A stretch of 64,000 nucleotides of DNA from Nioella ostreopsis (GCF_004000255.1 NZ_RCIQ01000023.1:1-64000), one strand, 5' to 3'. Shown: positions 17,198 through 27,386, numbered from the stretch's first letter. Notes: generated from the sequence alone by a model not told the origin. A program made the numbers and translations.

Positions 17198-18469
17198 TTG
17201 GATCGGATCATTATCAAGGGCGGGACGGAGCTGAACGGCTCCATTCCCATTGCGGGCGCCAAGAATGCCTGTCTCACGCTCATGCCTGCAACGCTGCTGA
17301 GCGAAGAGCCGCTGACCCTGACCAACGCACCGCGCCTGTCGGATATCCGCACCATGACGGAGCTTTTGCGCTCGCTCGGTGCGGAAGTGACGGCGATGAA
17401 TGACGGCAAGGTCATTGCCATGTCCTCGCATGGGGCGGACAACCATATGGCGCATTACGACATCGTGCGGAAGATGCGTGCCTCCAACCTCGTGCTCGGC
17501 CCGCTTCTGGCGCGCCATGGGCAGGCCGAGGTGTCGTTGCCCGGCGGTTGTGCCATTGGCGCACGGCCCATGGACATCCACATCACCGCGCTGGAGGCTC
17601 TGGGGGCCGAGATCGAACTGCGTGATGGCTATCTACACGCAAAGGCCCCCGGCGGTCTGAAAGGCGCGGTGCATGAGCTGCGCTTTGCCTCTGTGGGGGC
17701 GACCGAGAACGTGGTGATGGCGGCGACGCTGGCCAAGGGAACCACTGTACTGAAAAACGCGGCGCGCGAGCCCGAGATTGTCGATCTGGTGCAGTGCCTG
17801 CGGGCCATGGGTGCGCAGATCGCGGGCGAGGGCACGTCAACTATCGAAATTCAGGGTGTCGACCGTCTGCACGGCGCCACCCATCCGGTTGTCACGGACC
17901 GGATCGAACTGGGCACCTATATGCTCGCTCCCGCGATCACTGGCGGCGAGGTGGAACTTCTGGGCGGCAAGCTCAGCCTCGTGGAAAGCTTCACCGCCAA
18001 GCTCAACGAGGCGGGGATTGAGGTCGAGGAAACCGACCGTGGGTTGAAGGTCCGTCGTGCCAATGGCCGCGTCAGCGCTGTCGATGTCGTGACCGAGCCC
18101 TTCCCGGGCTTCCCCACCGACCTGCAGGCGCAGATGATGGCGCTGATGTGCACCGCTGAAGGCACGTCGGTGCTGGAAGAGAAGATCTTCGAGAACCGCT
18201 TCATGCATGCGCCGGAACTGGTGCGCATGGGGGCACAGATCGACGTGCAGGGCGGTCATGCCACGGTGACCGGGGTTGACCGGCTACGTGGCGCGCCGGT
18301 GATGGCGACCGATCTGCGCGCCTCCGTGTCGCTGATCCTCGCAGCGCTCGCCGCCGAGGGCGAAACCGTGGTGAACCGGGTCTATCACCTCGATCGCGGC
18401 TACGAGCGGGTTGAAGAGAAACTGCGCGCCTGTGGGGCGCATATCGAGCGGGTGCATGGCGATGGCTGA
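17198..18469 (+). CDS. murA: UDP-N-acetylglucosamine 1-carboxyvinyltransferase
   Basis: A 423-residue enzyme that transfers enolpyruvate from phosphoenolpyruvate to UDP-GlcNAc, the first committed step of peptidoglycan synthesis in the cytoplasm. The N-terminal motif [15 protein letters not shown] is the UDP-GlcNAc site. The catalytic Cys, the target of fosfomycin, is Cys118 in [10 protein letters not shown]. The C-terminal [30 protein letters not shown] is standard. The start is a TTG at 17198 with GAGAGGCAAGG upstream; no ATG fits the family N-terminus. It overlaps the following DUF2948 gene by 8 bp. Confidence 0.97.
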   Translation: MDRIIIKGGTELNGSIPIAGAKNACLTLMPATLLSEEPLTLTNAPRLSDIRTMTELLRSLGAEVTAMNDGKVIAMSSHGADNHMAHYDIVRKMRASNLVLGPLLARHGQAEVSLPGGCAIGARPMDIHITALEALGAEIELRDGYLHAKAPGGLKGAVHELRFASVGATENVVMAATLAKGTTVLKNAAREPEIVDLVQCLRAMGAQIAGEGTSTIEIQGVDRLHGATHPVVTDRIELGTYMLAPAITGGEVELLGGKLSLVESFTAKLNEAGIEVEETDRGLKVRRANGRVSAVDVVTEPFPGFPTDLQAQMMALMCTAEGTSVLEEKIFENRFMHAPELVRMGAQIDVQGGHATVTGVDRLRGAPVMATDLRASVSLILAALAAEGETVVNRVYHLDRGYERVEEKLRACGAHIERVHGDG

Positions 18470-18932
18470 TGCGCGGTTCGAAGACGGCGGTGAAGAGCCG
18501 CTGCGCCTGAAGGCGCTGGACGAAGATGACCTGCGGGTCATTTCGGCACTGGTGCAGGATGCGATCTTCCCGATGACCGAGATGACCTGGGACCGAAAGC
18601 GTCGCCGCTTTGCCCTGCTGGTCAATCGGTTCCGGTGGGAAGACGGCACGCGGATCAGGGAACACCCGCCCGAACGGGTGCAATCGGTGCTGGTGATTGA
18701 CGACGCGCTGGCCGTGGCCTCGCAAGGCATCGACCGGGGTGACCCGGAAACCGTGCTGTCGCTTCTGACGCTCGATTGGGCGGCGGGCGAGGACGGCACC
18801 GGGCGGATCACGCTGGTGCTGGCGGGGGACGGGGCGGTGGCCATCGATGTGGAATGCATCGACGTGACCCTGCGCGATGTGACCCGCCCCTATGTGGCAC
18901 CCTCGCGCAAGGTGCCGGATCACCCGGAATGA
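18462..18932 (+). CDS. DUF2948 family protein
   Basis: A 156-residue cytoplasmic protein matching DUF2948, which often follows murA in Rhodobacterales. Conserved stretches include [21 protein letters not shown] and the aromatic FRWEDGTR segment. The start at 18462 (MADARFED) lies inside the end of murA, so translation is probably coupled; an in-frame ATG at 18456 is equally possible. It overlaps the next gene by 4 bp in an ATGA arrangement. No catalytic motif is apparent and the function is unknown. Confidence 0.85.
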   Translation: MADARFEDGGEEPLRLKALDEDDLRVISALVQDAIFPMTEMTWDRKRRRFALLVNRFRWEDGTRIREHPPERVQSVLVIDDALAVASQGIDRGDPETVLSLLTLDWAAGEDGTGRITLVLAGDGAVAIDVECIDVTLRDVTRPYVAPSRKVPDHPE

Positions 18933-19426
18933 GCCTTTGGCCCCGGCAGCGGGTCCGCATCAGGCGGCTGCGCGCCGAAGATGCCACGCTGTGGCGCGAC
19001 CTGCGGCTGGAGGCTCTGGCCAAGCACCCGGAAGCCTTTGGGTCGACCCATGACGACTGGGCCGGGCGACCCCTGTCCGACTTCGCGGATCGGCTGGAGC
19101 AGGCCTGTATCCTGGGCGCGATCAAGGAAGAGACCCTTGTGGGCTGCATGGCCCTTGATTCTGCGAATGGGCGAGGAGAGATCACCGGCGTCTTTGTGCG
19201 TCGGGACTTGCGGGGAAGGGGTGTCGCACGTGCGTTGCTGAAAGCACAGAAGCGGCAGGCGCAGCAGCGGGGTGTTTCGCAGCTCTATCTGACGGTCGCG
19301 GAAACCAACCTGCCAGCCCTGCGGTTCTACGAAAGGGCCGGATTTCGCCACATCGAGGAACCGTCACGCGCCTTGGCGCGTGACGGCCAATTGCTCGATC
19401 TCATCACAATGACGATGGAACTGTGA
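18929..19426 (+). CDS. GNAT-family N-acetyltransferase
   Basis: A 165-residue acetyltransferase. The acetyl-CoA motif A is seen as VRRDLRGRGVARALLKA (R-x-x-G-x-G/A) near residues 90-106, and the later LPALRFYERAGFRH is the usual motif B. The ATG overlaps the DUF2948 stop (ATGA), placing it in the murA operon. GNAT proteins acetylate small amines or protein N-termini; the substrate is not evident. Length is typical. Confidence 0.88.
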   Translation: MSLWPRQRVRIRRLRAEDATLWRDLRLEALAKHPEAFGSTHDDWAGRPLSDFADRLEQACILGAIKEETLVGCMALDSANGRGEITGVFVRRDLRGRGVARALLKAQKRQAQQRGVSQLYLTVAETNLPALRFYERAGFRHIEEPSRALARDGQLLDLITMTMEL

Positions 19427-19461
19427 CGGGTGGGACATGGACCCATCACAAGCTGGTCAGC

Positions 19462-19869
19462 TCATTGCTGGATCGAGGCAAGGTACTCGGCAAGCTCCAG
19501 CACCCGACCGCGCACCATCAGTTCCGAGCCATAGGGACCGGCGACATCTGCCGCATCAGCCTGGAATTGCTGCCCCCAGACCGGCATCGGATAGCCATGG
19601 CCCCGGATTCCGGTGCGCCCGTCGATCACTTGGATCATCTCGAGCATCGGGAATACGCCGTCATTGTTCGCGGCGATCACGGTCAGGTCCGGGACGGGCA
19701 CGGTCATCAGGTTGGCCAGCGGTCCATCCCCCATGCCGCCTTCGCCGTGGCAGGATGCACAGTTGTTGACGTATTCCTGTTCGCCAATGGATTGGGCATA
19801 GGCACTGCACGCTCCGAGCGAAAACAGGGCAAGGGCGGCGAGGCCGACTTTCAAGGGCAGGTGGGTCAT
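19462..19869 (-). CDS. Exported c-type cytochrome
   Basis: A 135-residue single-haem cytochrome c. The N-terminus is a signal sequence ending LALFSLGACSAYAQ; the LGAC could be a lipobox, or a type I peptidase could cut after AYA. The haem site CASCH is at about residues 37-41 and PMPVWGQQF supplies a likely axial Met. GGMGDGPLA just after the haem site resembles cytochrome cL/c5-like carriers. A GGAGGAAATC ribosome site precedes the ATG. The gene has its own promoter region with an FNR-like box, suggesting oxygen-responsive expression. Confidence 0.87.
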   Translation of the reverse strand: MTHLPLKVGLAALALFSLGACSAYAQSIGEQEYVNNCASCHGEGGMGDGPLANLMTVPVPDLTVIAANNDGVFPMLEMIQVIDGRTGIRGHGYPMPVWGQQFQADAADVAGPYGSELMVRGRVLELAEYLASIQQ

Positions 19870-19964
19870 CTGATTTCCTCCATCTCAGATGGGTAACAGT
19901 TGACTTAACTTACGATTGACTGAGTCACTAATTGCAATAATTCGCCTCTATCGAACGGGCTGCA

Positions 19965-19978
19965 TTGATCTGAGTCAA
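19965..19978 (-). promoter_or_regulatory. FNR/FnrL-like box upstream of the cytochrome gene
   Basis: TTGATCTGAGTCAA has the two half-sites TTGAT and GTCAA separated by 4 bp and differs by one base from TTGAT-N4-ATCAA. It is 95 bp upstream of the cytochrome c start. FNR-type regulators control many low-oxygen cytochromes. The opposite direction, towards hisD 168 bp away, is less likely functionally. Confidence 0.5.
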
Positions 19979-20145
19979 CGACGAACCGGATTGGTCTGAC
20001 CTATGGGCGGGGTTTCTTCTGCACCTCCAAGCTTGCCCTGCGCGGTCGATCCCCGGCTACAAGCTCTGTCCCATGCGGCCAAGCAACGCTTGTCCCCCCT
20101 GCGCCTAGCGGATATCCCGTTCCGGCCAGTCAGGAGAGCCGCAAG

Positions 20146-21459
20146 ATGCCCCAGTTCCTCACCACCAGTGACGCCGATTTCGATACCCGCTTCGACGCGC
20201 TGCTGAACATGAAGCGCGAGGATTCGCCCGAGGTGGATGACATCGTGGCAGGCATCATCGCCGATGTGCGCGCGCGGGGCGACGCGGCGGTGATCGAGCT
20301 GACCGCGAAATTCGACCGGATGGACCTGACGCCTGAAACCTTGGCCTTCTCATCCGACGAGATCGACGCGGCGATTGCCGAGGTGCCCGCCGCAGAACGC
20401 ACGGCGCTGGAACTGGCCGCAGAGCGCATCCGCGCCTATCACGTCCGCCAGATGCCCGAGGATGCCCGCTGGACCGACCCCGATGGCGCAACCCTTGGCT
20501 GGCGCTGGACGCCGGTCTCCGCCGCGGGGCTCTACGTGCCCGGTGGCCTCGCTTCGTACCCCTCCTCGGTCCTGATGAACGCGATTCCGGCGCAGGTGGC
20601 TGGCGTCGAACGGCTGGTCATCTGCGCGCCCACACCGGACGGCAAAGCCAACCCTCTGGTGCTGCTGGCCGCCAGGCTCTCCGGCGTCGACACGGTCTAC
20701 CGCATCGGCGGCGCGCAGGCGGTGGCGGCCATGGCCTATGGCACCGACACCATTCAACCCGTCGACAAGATCACCGGCCCCGGCAATGCCTTCGTGGCCG
20801 CCGCCAAGCGCCGGGTCTTCGGAAAGGTCGGCATCGACATGATCGCAGGCCCCTCCGAGATCCTGGTGATCGCCGACAAGGACAATGACCCCGATTGGAT
20901 CGCGCTCGACCTTCTCAGCCAGGCCGAACATGACGAAAGCGCCCAATCCATCCTGATCACCGACGACGCCGCTTTCGGGCGCGCCGTGGCCGAGGCCGTG
21001 GACAAGCGCCTTGAAACGCTGGAGCGTACCGCCATCGCCGGGGCCAGCTGGCGCGACTATGGCGCGGTGATCACCGTCGATACCCTCAGTGACGCGGCAA
21101 AGCTCTCGAACCGCGTTGCCCCCGAACATCTGGAGCTTTGCGTGGCCGACCCCGAGGCGCTGGCCGAAGAGATCACCCATGCCGGTGCGCTGTTCCTCGG
21201 TCAATGGACGCCCGAGGCCATCGGCGATTATGTCGGCGGTCCCAACCATGTGCTGCCCACGGCACGGTCCGCGCGTTTTTCCTCTGGCCTGTCGGTCATG
21301 GACTTCCTAAAGCGCACAACCATCGCCAAGATGACACCCGAGGCGCTGAAGGCCATCGGCCCGGCGGCGGAAACGCTGGCCAGATCCGAAAGCTTGCAGG
21401 CTCATGGCCTGTCCGTGCGTGCGCGGTTGGAACGATTGAATGAAGGGGCAGGGGAATGA
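20146..21459 (+). CDS. hisD: Histidinol dehydrogenase
   Basis: A 437-residue zinc enzyme that performs the last two oxidations of histidine synthesis, histidinol to histidine, with NAD. Recognisable blocks are [51 protein letters not shown], and the zinc/catalytic region [11 protein letters not shown] followed by VAPEHLEL and GPNHVLPT. The ATG at 20146 has a GGAGAGCC site. It is the first gene of a string of overlapping genes that runs to RNase G. Other histidine genes are not in the window. Confidence 0.97.
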   Translation: MPQFLTTSDADFDTRFDALLNMKREDSPEVDDIVAGIIADVRARGDAAVIELTAKFDRMDLTPETLAFSSDEIDAAIAEVPAAERTALELAAERIRAYHVRQMPEDARWTDPDGATLGWRWTPVSAAGLYVPGGLASYPSSVLMNAIPAQVAGVERLVICAPTPDGKANPLVLLAARLSGVDTVYRIGGAQAVAAMAYGTDTIQPVDKITGPGNAFVAAAKRRVFGKVGIDMIAGPSEILVIADKDNDPDWIALDLLSQAEHDESAQSILITDDAAFGRAVAEAVDKRLETLERTAIAGASWRDYGAVITVDTLSDAAKLSNRVAPEHLELCVADPEALAEEITHAGALFLGQWTPEAIGDYVGGPNHVLPTARSARFSSGLSVMDFLKRTTIAKMTPEALKAIGPAAETLARSESLQAHGLSVRARLERLNEGAGE

Positions 21460-21938
21460 GCCGCGACATCTGTCATATCGAGATCGACGACAGCGGCCTG
21501 CCCGCGCCCACGCCCGAGATCGAACAGGAACGCAAGGTCGCCATCTTCGACCTGCTGGAAGACAACAGCTTCACACTGCCGGACCGCGACGGGCGCGAGG
21601 TGCCTGCTGCTCCCTATCGCCTTGGACTGGCGATCCGTGAACGGCGGCTGGTCTTTGATGTGGACACCGAAGCGGGCGAGGACGCGGCAGAGTTTCACCT
21701 GTCGCTGTCCCCCTTCCGGCAGGTGGTCAAGGATTACTGGCAGATCTGCGAGAGCTACTACGACGCGGTCAAGAAACTGCCCCCCAGCCAGATCGAGGCC
21801 ATCGACATGGCAAGGCGCGGCATCCACAACGAAGGTGCCCGCGTCCTCCAGGAACGGCTGGAAGGCAAGGCCGAGGTCGACCACGACACCGCGCGACGTC
21901 TCTTCACCCTCGTTTGTGTCCTTCATTTCGGCGGGTGA
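21456..21938 (+). CDS. UPF0262 family protein
   Basis: A 160-residue protein that matches UPF0262, a family found next to hisD in many alphaproteobacteria. Typical segments are DICHIEIDD at the start, FHLSLSPFRQVVKDYWQICESYY in the middle and ARRGIHNEGARVLQERL near the end. It begins in an ATGA overlap with hisD and ends in a GTGA overlap with the next gene, so expression is coupled. No signal, membrane or catalytic motif is seen; function unknown. Confidence 0.9.
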   Translation: MSRDICHIEIDDSGLPAPTPEIEQERKVAIFDLLEDNSFTLPDRDGREVPAAPYRLGLAIRERRLVFDVDTEAGEDAAEFHLSLSPFRQVVKDYWQICESYYDAVKKLPPSQIEAIDMARRGIHNEGARVLQERLEGKAEVDHDTARRLFTLVCVLHFGG

Positions 21939-22408
21939 GCGGCGTGGTGCAGGACTTTCCCCAATCCGTCCTGTTCTGTTGCGACCATAACGCAATCCGG
22001 TCCCCCATGGCCGAGGGGATGATGAAGAAATTCTACGGCCACCGTGCCTATGTGCAATCGGCAGGCGTGCATAACGATCTGGAGATAGACGGCTTTGCCA
22101 TCGCCGTCTGCGCCGAACTGGGGGTGGAACTGGACAGCCACCGGTCCCGCAGTTTCGATGAAATGGAACAATGGGGCGATGACCTGTCGGGGTTCGACCT
22201 GATCATTGCGCTGTCGCCCGCCAGCCAGAGACGGGCGCAGGAACTGACCCGGCATTTCCACGTCGATGTGGAGTATTGGCAGATTCTGGACCCCTCGGGG
22301 ATCGGAAATAACCGCGAGGCCAAACTCGACGCCTACCGCCAGACACGGGACATGCTGATCAAGCGGATGCAGGACCGGTTCGGTCCACCAACGGAGGAAC
22401 AGGAATGA
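21935..22408 (+). CDS. Low-molecular-weight phosphatase / arsenate reductase-like protein
   Basis: A 157-residue protein with the P-loop C-D-H-N-A-I-R-S (Cx5R-S) near its N-terminus, as in low-molecular-weight tyrosine phosphatases and related arsenate reductases, and a later DPSG in place of the usual D-P aspartate loop. The start is taken as GTG 21935, which overlaps the UPF0262 stop (GTGA); GTGs at 21944 and 21947 are alternatives. It ends overlapping the next gene by 4 bp. Its substrate is unknown; linkage to hisD is conserved in the group and may be only operonic. Confidence 0.82.
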   Translation: MSGVVQDFPQSVLFCCDHNAIRSPMAEGMMKKFYGHRAYVQSAGVHNDLEIDGFAIAVCAELGVELDSHRSRSFDEMEQWGDDLSGFDLIIALSPASQRRAQELTRHFHVDVEYWQILDPSGIGNNREAKLDAYRQTRDMLIKRMQDRFGPPTEEQE

Positions 22409-22803
22409 GCCGCGCCACCATCGACGCCTATTACGCCGCCTTCAACGCAGGCGACACCGAGGGCATGATCGCCTGCCTGACGCCCGACGTGGCCCATCAC
22501 GTGAATGAGGGCGGGGTGCGCATCGGCACCGACAAATTCCGCGCGTTCTGCGATCACATGAGCCGCTGCTACCGTGAACGTCTGACCGACATCACTGTGA
22601 TGATCTCCGAGGATGGCACCCGAGCGGCGGCGGAATTTACGGTGAACGGCGAATATCTGGCCACGGATGAAGGATTGCCAGAAGCGAAGGGGCAAACCTA
22701 CTTCCTGCCCGCCGGCACGTTCTTTTCGCTGCAAGACGGCAAGATCTCCCGCGTCGTGACCTATTACAACCTCGCGGACTGGACGGCCCAGGTCTCGGCA
22801 TGA
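22405..22803 (+). CDS. NTF2-like / ketosteroid-isomerase-fold protein
   Basis: A 132-residue small protein with the SnoaL/NTF2-like pattern. It starts with a helix (IDAYYAAFNAGDTEGMIACL) and continues with a strand-rich core (PDVAHHVNEGG, AAAEFTVNGEYLATD, GTFFSLQDGKISRVVTYYN). This fold is used by isomerases, cyclases and dehydratases but also by non-enzymatic proteins. Here it lies inside a chain of 4-bp ATGA overlaps between the phosphatase-like and GNAT genes. The substrate is unknown. Confidence 0.82.
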   Translation: MSRATIDAYYAAFNAGDTEGMIACLTPDVAHHVNEGGVRIGTDKFRAFCDHMSRCYRERLTDITVMISEDGTRAAAEFTVNGEYLATDEGLPEAKGQTYFLPAGTFFSLQDGKISRVVTYYNLADWTAQVSA

Positions 22804-23384
22804 GCCTGAGCTTCCGCAGCTTCACCGGCGCGGATGTGGGGCAGGTGCTCGATGACCTCGCCCGCCTGCGCATCGCCGTCTTCCGCGACTGGCCCTACCT
22901 CTATGACGGCGACCTCGCCTATGAGCGGCGGTATCTGGAGCTTTACACCAACCCCCGCGCCATCGTGGTTGGCGCCTTCGACGGGGATCAGATGGTCGGC
23001 GCGGCGACGGGCATGCCGTTGACCGATCATGACGACGATTTCGGCAGCGCACTGGCAGGCATCGCCGTACCCATGTCAGACATCTTCTATTGCGCCGAAT
23101 CCGTCCTGTTGCCGCGCTATCGCGGGCAAGGCGCGGGCCACGCCTTTTTCGACGCGCGCGAAGATCATGGCCGCGCCCTTAACCTCACCCATGCCGCCTT
23201 TTGCGGCGTCCAGCGTCCGGTTGACCATCCGGCCCGGCCTGCCGACTATAGCCCGCTCGATGCCTTCTGGCGTAAACGAGGCTATGAAAAAGTGCCGGGG
23301 GCCATCGCCCATTTCGCGTGGAAGGATCTCGGCGATGAAGCCGAGACCGAGAAGCCCCTGCAATTCTGGATGAAACGCCTATGA
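22800..23384 (+). CDS. GNAT-family N-acetyltransferase
   Basis: A 194-residue acetyltransferase. The acetyl-CoA binding motif is seen as ESVLLPRYRGQGAGHAFFDARE (about residues 100-120), after a strand with DIFYCA. A Cys-containing strand AAFCGVQRP follows. It overlaps both neighbours by 4 bp, so its expression follows the hisD operon. The N-terminal FRSFTGADVGQVLDDLARLRI is usual for the family. Which amine it acetylates is not evident. Confidence 0.85.
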   Translation: MSLSFRSFTGADVGQVLDDLARLRIAVFRDWPYLYDGDLAYERRYLELYTNPRAIVVGAFDGDQMVGAATGMPLTDHDDDFGSALAGIAVPMSDIFYCAESVLLPRYRGQGAGHAFFDAREDHGRALNLTHAAFCGVQRPVDHPARPADYSPLDAFWRKRGYEKVPGAIAHFAWKDLGDEAETEKPLQFWMKRL

Positions 23385-24250
23385 AAATCGCCGCCGTTTC
23401 CTATCGTTGCGACCGCCATCCCGGCTGGGTCTCGCATGAGATCAAGCTGGAGAGTATTCTGAAAGAGGCCGCTGCCGATCTGGTCGTCTTCCCCGAATAC
23501 GCGGCGATAGAAGCGGCGCTGATTGCCGGGCCGCCAAGTGCCACCGTCACCGAATGGCGCGATCTGGCGGCGGAGCGGGCGGGCGACTGGGTCAACCAGT
23601 TCCGGCACATGGCGCAGATGCATGGCTGCCACATCGTGGCGGGGTCCGGTCCCGTGCAGACCGACAAGGGCGTCGTCAACCGCAGCTGGCTGATTGCCCC
23701 CGATGGCAGCGTCGATCATCAGGACAAGCGCCTGTTGCTGCCCTATGAACGCGAGGAAATGGGCATGGTGCCGGGCGACGATCTGCGCCTTTTCGACACC
23801 GCGCTTGGCAAGATCGGCCTGCTCATCTGCTATGACAGCGAATTTCCCCTTCAGGCCCGCGCGCTGTGCGAGGCCGGGGCGGAATTCATCGTCGTGCCCT
23901 CCTGCACCGATTTTCCCGCCGGGCAGACCCGTGTGCGCCAGTCCTGCCGGGCGCGGGCTATCGAAAACCAGTGCCTTGTCGTGCAGGCCCCGCTGGTGGG
24001 CGAGGTGCCCGGTTGCGACATCATCGACCGGTCCACCGGGCGCGCGGGGTTCTTCTGCCCGCCCGATCACGGGCTGCCATCGGACGGGATTCTGGCCCAG
24101 GGCGAGACCGATCAGCCCGGCCCCGTGACCATCGAGGTCGACCCCGCCGCCATCGCCGCACCGCGCCTGACCGGGCAGGTCGGCAATTTCTCTCACTGGC
24201 CAGAGGGGCTCGAAACGGTCACACCCCGGCAAGTTCCGGCACGAAAGTGA
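23381..24250 (+). CDS. Carbon–nitrogen hydrolase (nitrilase superfamily)
   Basis: A 289-residue amidase-like enzyme with the Glu-Lys-Cys triad: Glu in VVFPEYAA (near 46), Lys in [11 protein letters not shown] (near 118), and Cys in [11 protein letters not shown] (near 154). These hydrolases cleave non-peptide C–N bonds in amides, nitriles or carbamoyl compounds. The fold is complete and the length normal. It is coupled to the GNAT gene by an ATGA overlap and is the last gene of that chain before infA, 85 bp downstream. The substrate is unknown. Confidence 0.9.
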   Translation: MKIAAVSYRCDRHPGWVSHEIKLESILKEAAADLVVFPEYAAIEAALIAGPPSATVTEWRDLAAERAGDWVNQFRHMAQMHGCHIVAGSGPVQTDKGVVNRSWLIAPDGSVDHQDKRLLLPYEREEMGMVPGDDLRLFDTALGKIGLLICYDSEFPLQARALCEAGAEFIVVPSCTDFPAGQTRVRQSCRARAIENQCLVVQAPLVGEVPGCDIIDRSTGRAGFFCPPDHGLPSDGILAQGETDQPGPVTIEVDPAAIAAPRLTGQVGNFSHWPEGLETVTPRQVPARK

Positions 24251-24335
24251 GATTCGCCTTGAAAAACCCGGCGATCAGGCGCATTTAACCGCCACTTCTG
24301 CGCATTTGACGCGGATAACCACTATAGGAGAGACC

Positions 24336-24554
24336 ATGGCCAAGGAAGAACTGCTCGAATTCCCCGGTGTCGTGAAGGAACTCCTGCCGAACGCGACATT
24401 CCTGGTCGAGCTGGAAAACGGCCATACGATCATCGCGCACACGGCAGGCAAGATGCGGAAAAACCGCATTCGTGTTCTGGCTGGCGACAAGGTGCAGGTC
24501 GAGATGACCCCCTACGATCTGACCAAGGGTCGGATCAACTACCGCTTCAAGTAA
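24336..24554 (+). CDS. infA: Translation initiation factor IF-1
   Basis: A 72-residue S1-like OB-fold protein that binds the ribosomal A site during initiation. The sequence is nearly canonical: [20 protein letters not shown], then [21 protein letters not shown] and the C-terminal [12 protein letters not shown]. The start at 24336 has TAGGAGAGACC upstream. A preceding A/T-rich stretch could hold an internal promoter. It is followed 7 bp later by maf, an order common in alphaproteobacteria. Confidence 0.98.
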   Translation: MAKEELLEFPGVVKELLPNATFLVELENGHTIIAHTAGKMRKNRIRVLAGDKVQVEMTPYDLTKGRINYRFK

Positions 24555-24561
24555 TCGCTTC

Positions 24562-25137
24562 ATGCGACTTGTTCTCGGATCGGGAAGCCCCCGGCGGCTG
24601 GAGCTGTTGGGGGTCTTGGGCGTTCAGCCCGACGCGATCCTGCCCCCCGATATCGACGAGGACCCCAAGCCCGGAGAGCTTCCGCGCCCTTACGTGGAAC
24701 GCGTCGCGCGGGAAAAGGCTTTGGCGGTCACGGCTGACCCCGAAGACATCGTGCTTTGCGCCGATACCACCGTCGCCATGGGCCGCCGGATCATGGGCAA
24801 ACCCGCCGATGCCGGGGAAGCGGCCGAATTTCTGACCGCCCTCTCTGGCCGCCGCCACCGGGTCTATACCTCGGTCGCTGTGCGCCGGGGCGAGCGTCTG
24901 TGGGAACGGACCGTGGAAAGCCGGGTTCAGATGAAGCGCCTGTCGGATGATGAGCTGAACGCCTATCTCGCCAGCGAGGATTGGCGCGGCAAGGCGGGCG
25001 GCTATTCCATCCAAGGCCCCGCAGGCGCGTTCATCCCGTGGATCAGCGGCAGCTTTCACGCCATAATGGGCCTGCCCCTGCCGGAAACGGCGCATTTGCT
25101 GACGGCCGCTGGCTGGCCTGTCTGGAGACGCTCATGA
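24562..25137 (+). CDS. maf: Maf-type nucleoside triphosphate pyrophosphatase
   Basis: A 191-residue house-cleaning pyrophosphatase that hydrolyses modified or canonical nucleoside triphosphates to monophosphates. The N-terminal [14 protein letters not shown] is the phosphate-binding motif. [10 protein letters not shown] and MGKP supply the catalytic Asp and substrate contacts. [15 protein letters not shown] is the standard C-terminal motif. It starts 7 bp after infA and overlaps the RNase gene by 4 bp (ATGA). Confidence 0.94.
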   Translation: MRLVLGSGSPRRLELLGVLGVQPDAILPPDIDEDPKPGELPRPYVERVAREKALAVTADPEDIVLCADTTVAMGRRIMGKPADAGEAAEFLTALSGRRHRVYTSVAVRRGERLWERTVESRVQMKRLSDDELNAYLASEDWRGKAGGYSIQGPAGAFIPWISGSFHAIMGLPLPETAHLLTAAGWPVWRRS

Positions 25138-26177
25138 AAGGCCGCATCGTCCTGCTCGACACCCTGAACGACCGCCCCGCCGCCGCTTTGATGGTGGACG
25201 GAAAGTTGCAGGATCTGCTGATCGACCCGCCCGAGGACGGCCCGCCGGGGATCGGCGCGATCCTGCGCGGGGTCTGCGACCGGCCCTTGAAAGGGCAGGG
25301 CGGCATGATGCTGCGCCTTCCCGATGGTCAATCCGCGTTTCTCAGGCAAGGCAAGGGGTTATCCCCCGGTCAGCCGCTTCTGGTGCAGGTCACCGGCATG
25401 GGCGCGGATGGCAAGGCCACGCCCGTCACCACGCGGCTCCTGTTCAAATCGCGCTACGCCATCGTCACGCCCGACGCGCCGGGGCTGAACATCGCCCGCT
25501 CGATCAAGGATGAAGCGGAACGCGACCGTCTGCTGGAAATTGCCCATGAGGCCATGTCCGGCGCGCCCAATACCTTTGGCCTGATCCTGCGCAGCGCCGC
25601 CGATGAGGTGGACGCGGACGCGCTGGCCGAGGACATCACCGCGATGCGCGATCTGGCCGAGGCCGTCACCACCGATCTGGACGGCGAACCGGAACTGCTG
25701 GTCGATGCCCCCGACGCCCATCTGACCGCCTGGCGCGACTGGGCCAGCCCGGAACCGGACGAAGTCATCGCCCGCGAGGGTGCCTTCGCCGATCTGGGCG
25801 TGCTGGAGGAGATCGACGCGGTCCTGCAAGATGCCGTGCTGCTGTCCGCCGGGGCCTCGATGATGATCGAACCGACCTCGGCCCTCGTCGCGGTCGATGT
25901 GAATACCGGTGCCGACAGTTCGCTGGCCGCCGGTCTGAAAGCCAACCTCGCCGCCGCGAAGGACCTGCCGCGCCAACTGCGTCTGCGCGGTCTGGGGGGG
26001 CAGATCACGCTCGACGTGGCGCCCATGCCCAAGAAGGACCGCCGCCAGTTCGAAGACGCGCTGCGCCGCGCCTTTCGCGCCGATGGCACCGATACGGTGC
26101 TGGCGGGCTGGACGCCCCTTGGCATGTACGAATTGCAACGCAAGCGCGACCGCTGGCCGCTGACGGCCCTGATCTGA
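25134..26177 (+). CDS. Ribonuclease E/G family protein, short form
   Basis: A 347-residue RNase E/G-family enzyme, shorter than RNase G (about 490). The catalytic magnesium region is present as [14 protein letters not shown] near residues 260-273 and [20 protein letters not shown] near residues 295-315. The CPxCxGxG zinc-link motif and a full S1 domain are not seen. The ATG at 25134 overlaps maf. The product is predicted to cut single-stranded RNA and could assist rRNA maturation, but the truncated form may differ. It ends exactly one base before the stop of the converging P450 gene. Confidence 0.88.
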   Translation: MKGRIVLLDTLNDRPAAALMVDGKLQDLLIDPPEDGPPGIGAILRGVCDRPLKGQGGMMLRLPDGQSAFLRQGKGLSPGQPLLVQVTGMGADGKATPVTTRLLFKSRYAIVTPDAPGLNIARSIKDEAERDRLLEIAHEAMSGAPNTFGLILRSAADEVDADALAEDITAMRDLAEAVTTDLDGEPELLVDAPDAHLTAWRDWASPEPDEVIAREGAFADLGVLEEIDAVLQDAVLLSAGASMMIEPTSALVAVDVNTGADSSLAAGLKANLAAAKDLPRQLRLRGLGGQITLDVAPMPKKDRRQFEDALRRAFRADGTDTVLAGWTPLGMYELQRKRDRWPLTALI

Positions 26178-27386
26178 TCAGGCGACGCTGACCGGCAGGC
26201 TGCTATAGCCCCGGAACCGCGCCAGCCCCATGATTTCCGCCGGGCCGTCCGCGCGCAGCTTTGGGAACCGCTCCACGAATTTGCCGATGGCAATCCGCCC
26301 CTCGATCCGCGCCAGGGTCGCGCCCAGACAGACATGGATGCCGGTGGCAAAGGCCAGGTGCCGGTTGGGATTGCGGGTGATATCGACCGCCTCGGGGTCG
26401 TCAAACACCGCCGGATCGCGGTTCGCCCCGGCAATCGAGGTGTGGATATAGGTGCCCTTGGGCAGCACGCAATCCGTCAGCTCGATTTCCTCGCCCGCCA
26501 GCCGGTTGCCGATCTGAAGCGGGCTTTGCACCCGCAGAAACTCCTCCACAGCGGTTCCAATATGCTCAGGTTCCCGCTGCAACAGCCGCAGCTGGTCGGG
26601 GTTGTCCAAAAGGATGCCGATGGAATTGCCGACAAGGCTGGTCGTCGTCTCGTGGCCTGCATTCAGCAGGAAGACGCAGTTCTGCACCAGCTCCTCCTCG
26701 GTCAGCCGCCGCCCGTCCACCTCGCCGAAAATCAGGCTATCCAGCACCTCGCCCTGTCCCGCGCCCTCGGGGTTCGCCCGTCGATGCGCAATCAGCTCCG
26801 CCAGAATCGCCCCGAACTCCGCCACCGCGTCATTGCCCGCCTGCAGTCGCTCCGGCGAAATCACCGGGTCGAGCGCGCCCAGAATGGCCAGCGAAAAGCC
26901 CCGTAGCTTGGCGCGATAGTCCTCTGGAATTCCCAACATGAAGGAAATGATCTCGGTCGGCAGCACCATCGCAAAGGCCGGGATCAGGTCGAACGACCCG
27001 AGGTCTTCCAGATCGTCCAGCATCCGATCCACGATCCCGTCAATCAGCGGCTCCATCTCGGCCAGCTTGCGCGGCGTGAAGGCGCCAGCCAGCAGCTTTC
27101 GCACCACCGTATGATAGGGCGGGTCGTTGAAGATCAGGCTGGTCGTGTGATGGGTCAGCAGCGGGCCGGGGCCGAACTTCTTGCCAAACTCCTCGGTCTT
27201 GTCCGACAGCATCGCGCGCGACTGATAGACCTTCAGGCAATCGGCGTGCCGCGTCAGGTAGACCGAGCCATCGGGGTTGCGGTGCACGGGACTTTGTTCA
27301 CGCAAGGCACGCAGGACGGGGAAGGGATTGTCGATGAATTCCCGCCCGATACCGTTGAGGTCGAAGTCGCGGATGGATGCTGCCAT
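26178..27386 (-). CDS. Cytochrome P450
   Basis: A 402-residue soluble bacterial P450. The I-helix oxygen-binding motif is AGHETTTS near residue 244, the K-helix ExxR is EEFLR near residue 287, and the haem ligand loop FATGIHVCLGATLAR near residue 345 contains the axial Cys. The N-terminus has no membrane anchor. GAGGGG precedes the ATG at 27386. No ferredoxin or reductase is adjacent and the substrate is unknown. Its stop is back to back with that of the RNase G gene, with zero spacing. Confidence 0.93.
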   Translation of the reverse strand: MAASIRDFDLNGIGREFIDNPFPVLRALREQSPVHRNPDGSVYLTRHADCLKVYQSRAMLSDKTEEFGKKFGPGPLLTHHTTSLIFNDPPYHTVVRKLLAGAFTPRKLAEMEPLIDGIVDRMLDDLEDLGSFDLIPAFAMVLPTEIISFMLGIPEDYRAKLRGFSLAILGALDPVISPERLQAGNDAVAEFGAILAELIAHRRANPEGAGQGEVLDSLIFGEVDGRRLTEEELVQNCVFLLNAGHETTTSLVGNSIGILLDNPDQLRLLQREPEHIGTAVEEFLRVQSPLQIGNRLAGEEIELTDCVLPKGTYIHTSIAGANRDPAVFDDPEAVDITRNPNRHLAFATGIHVCLGATLARIEGRIAIGKFVERFPKLRADGPAEIMGLARFRGYSSLPVSVA

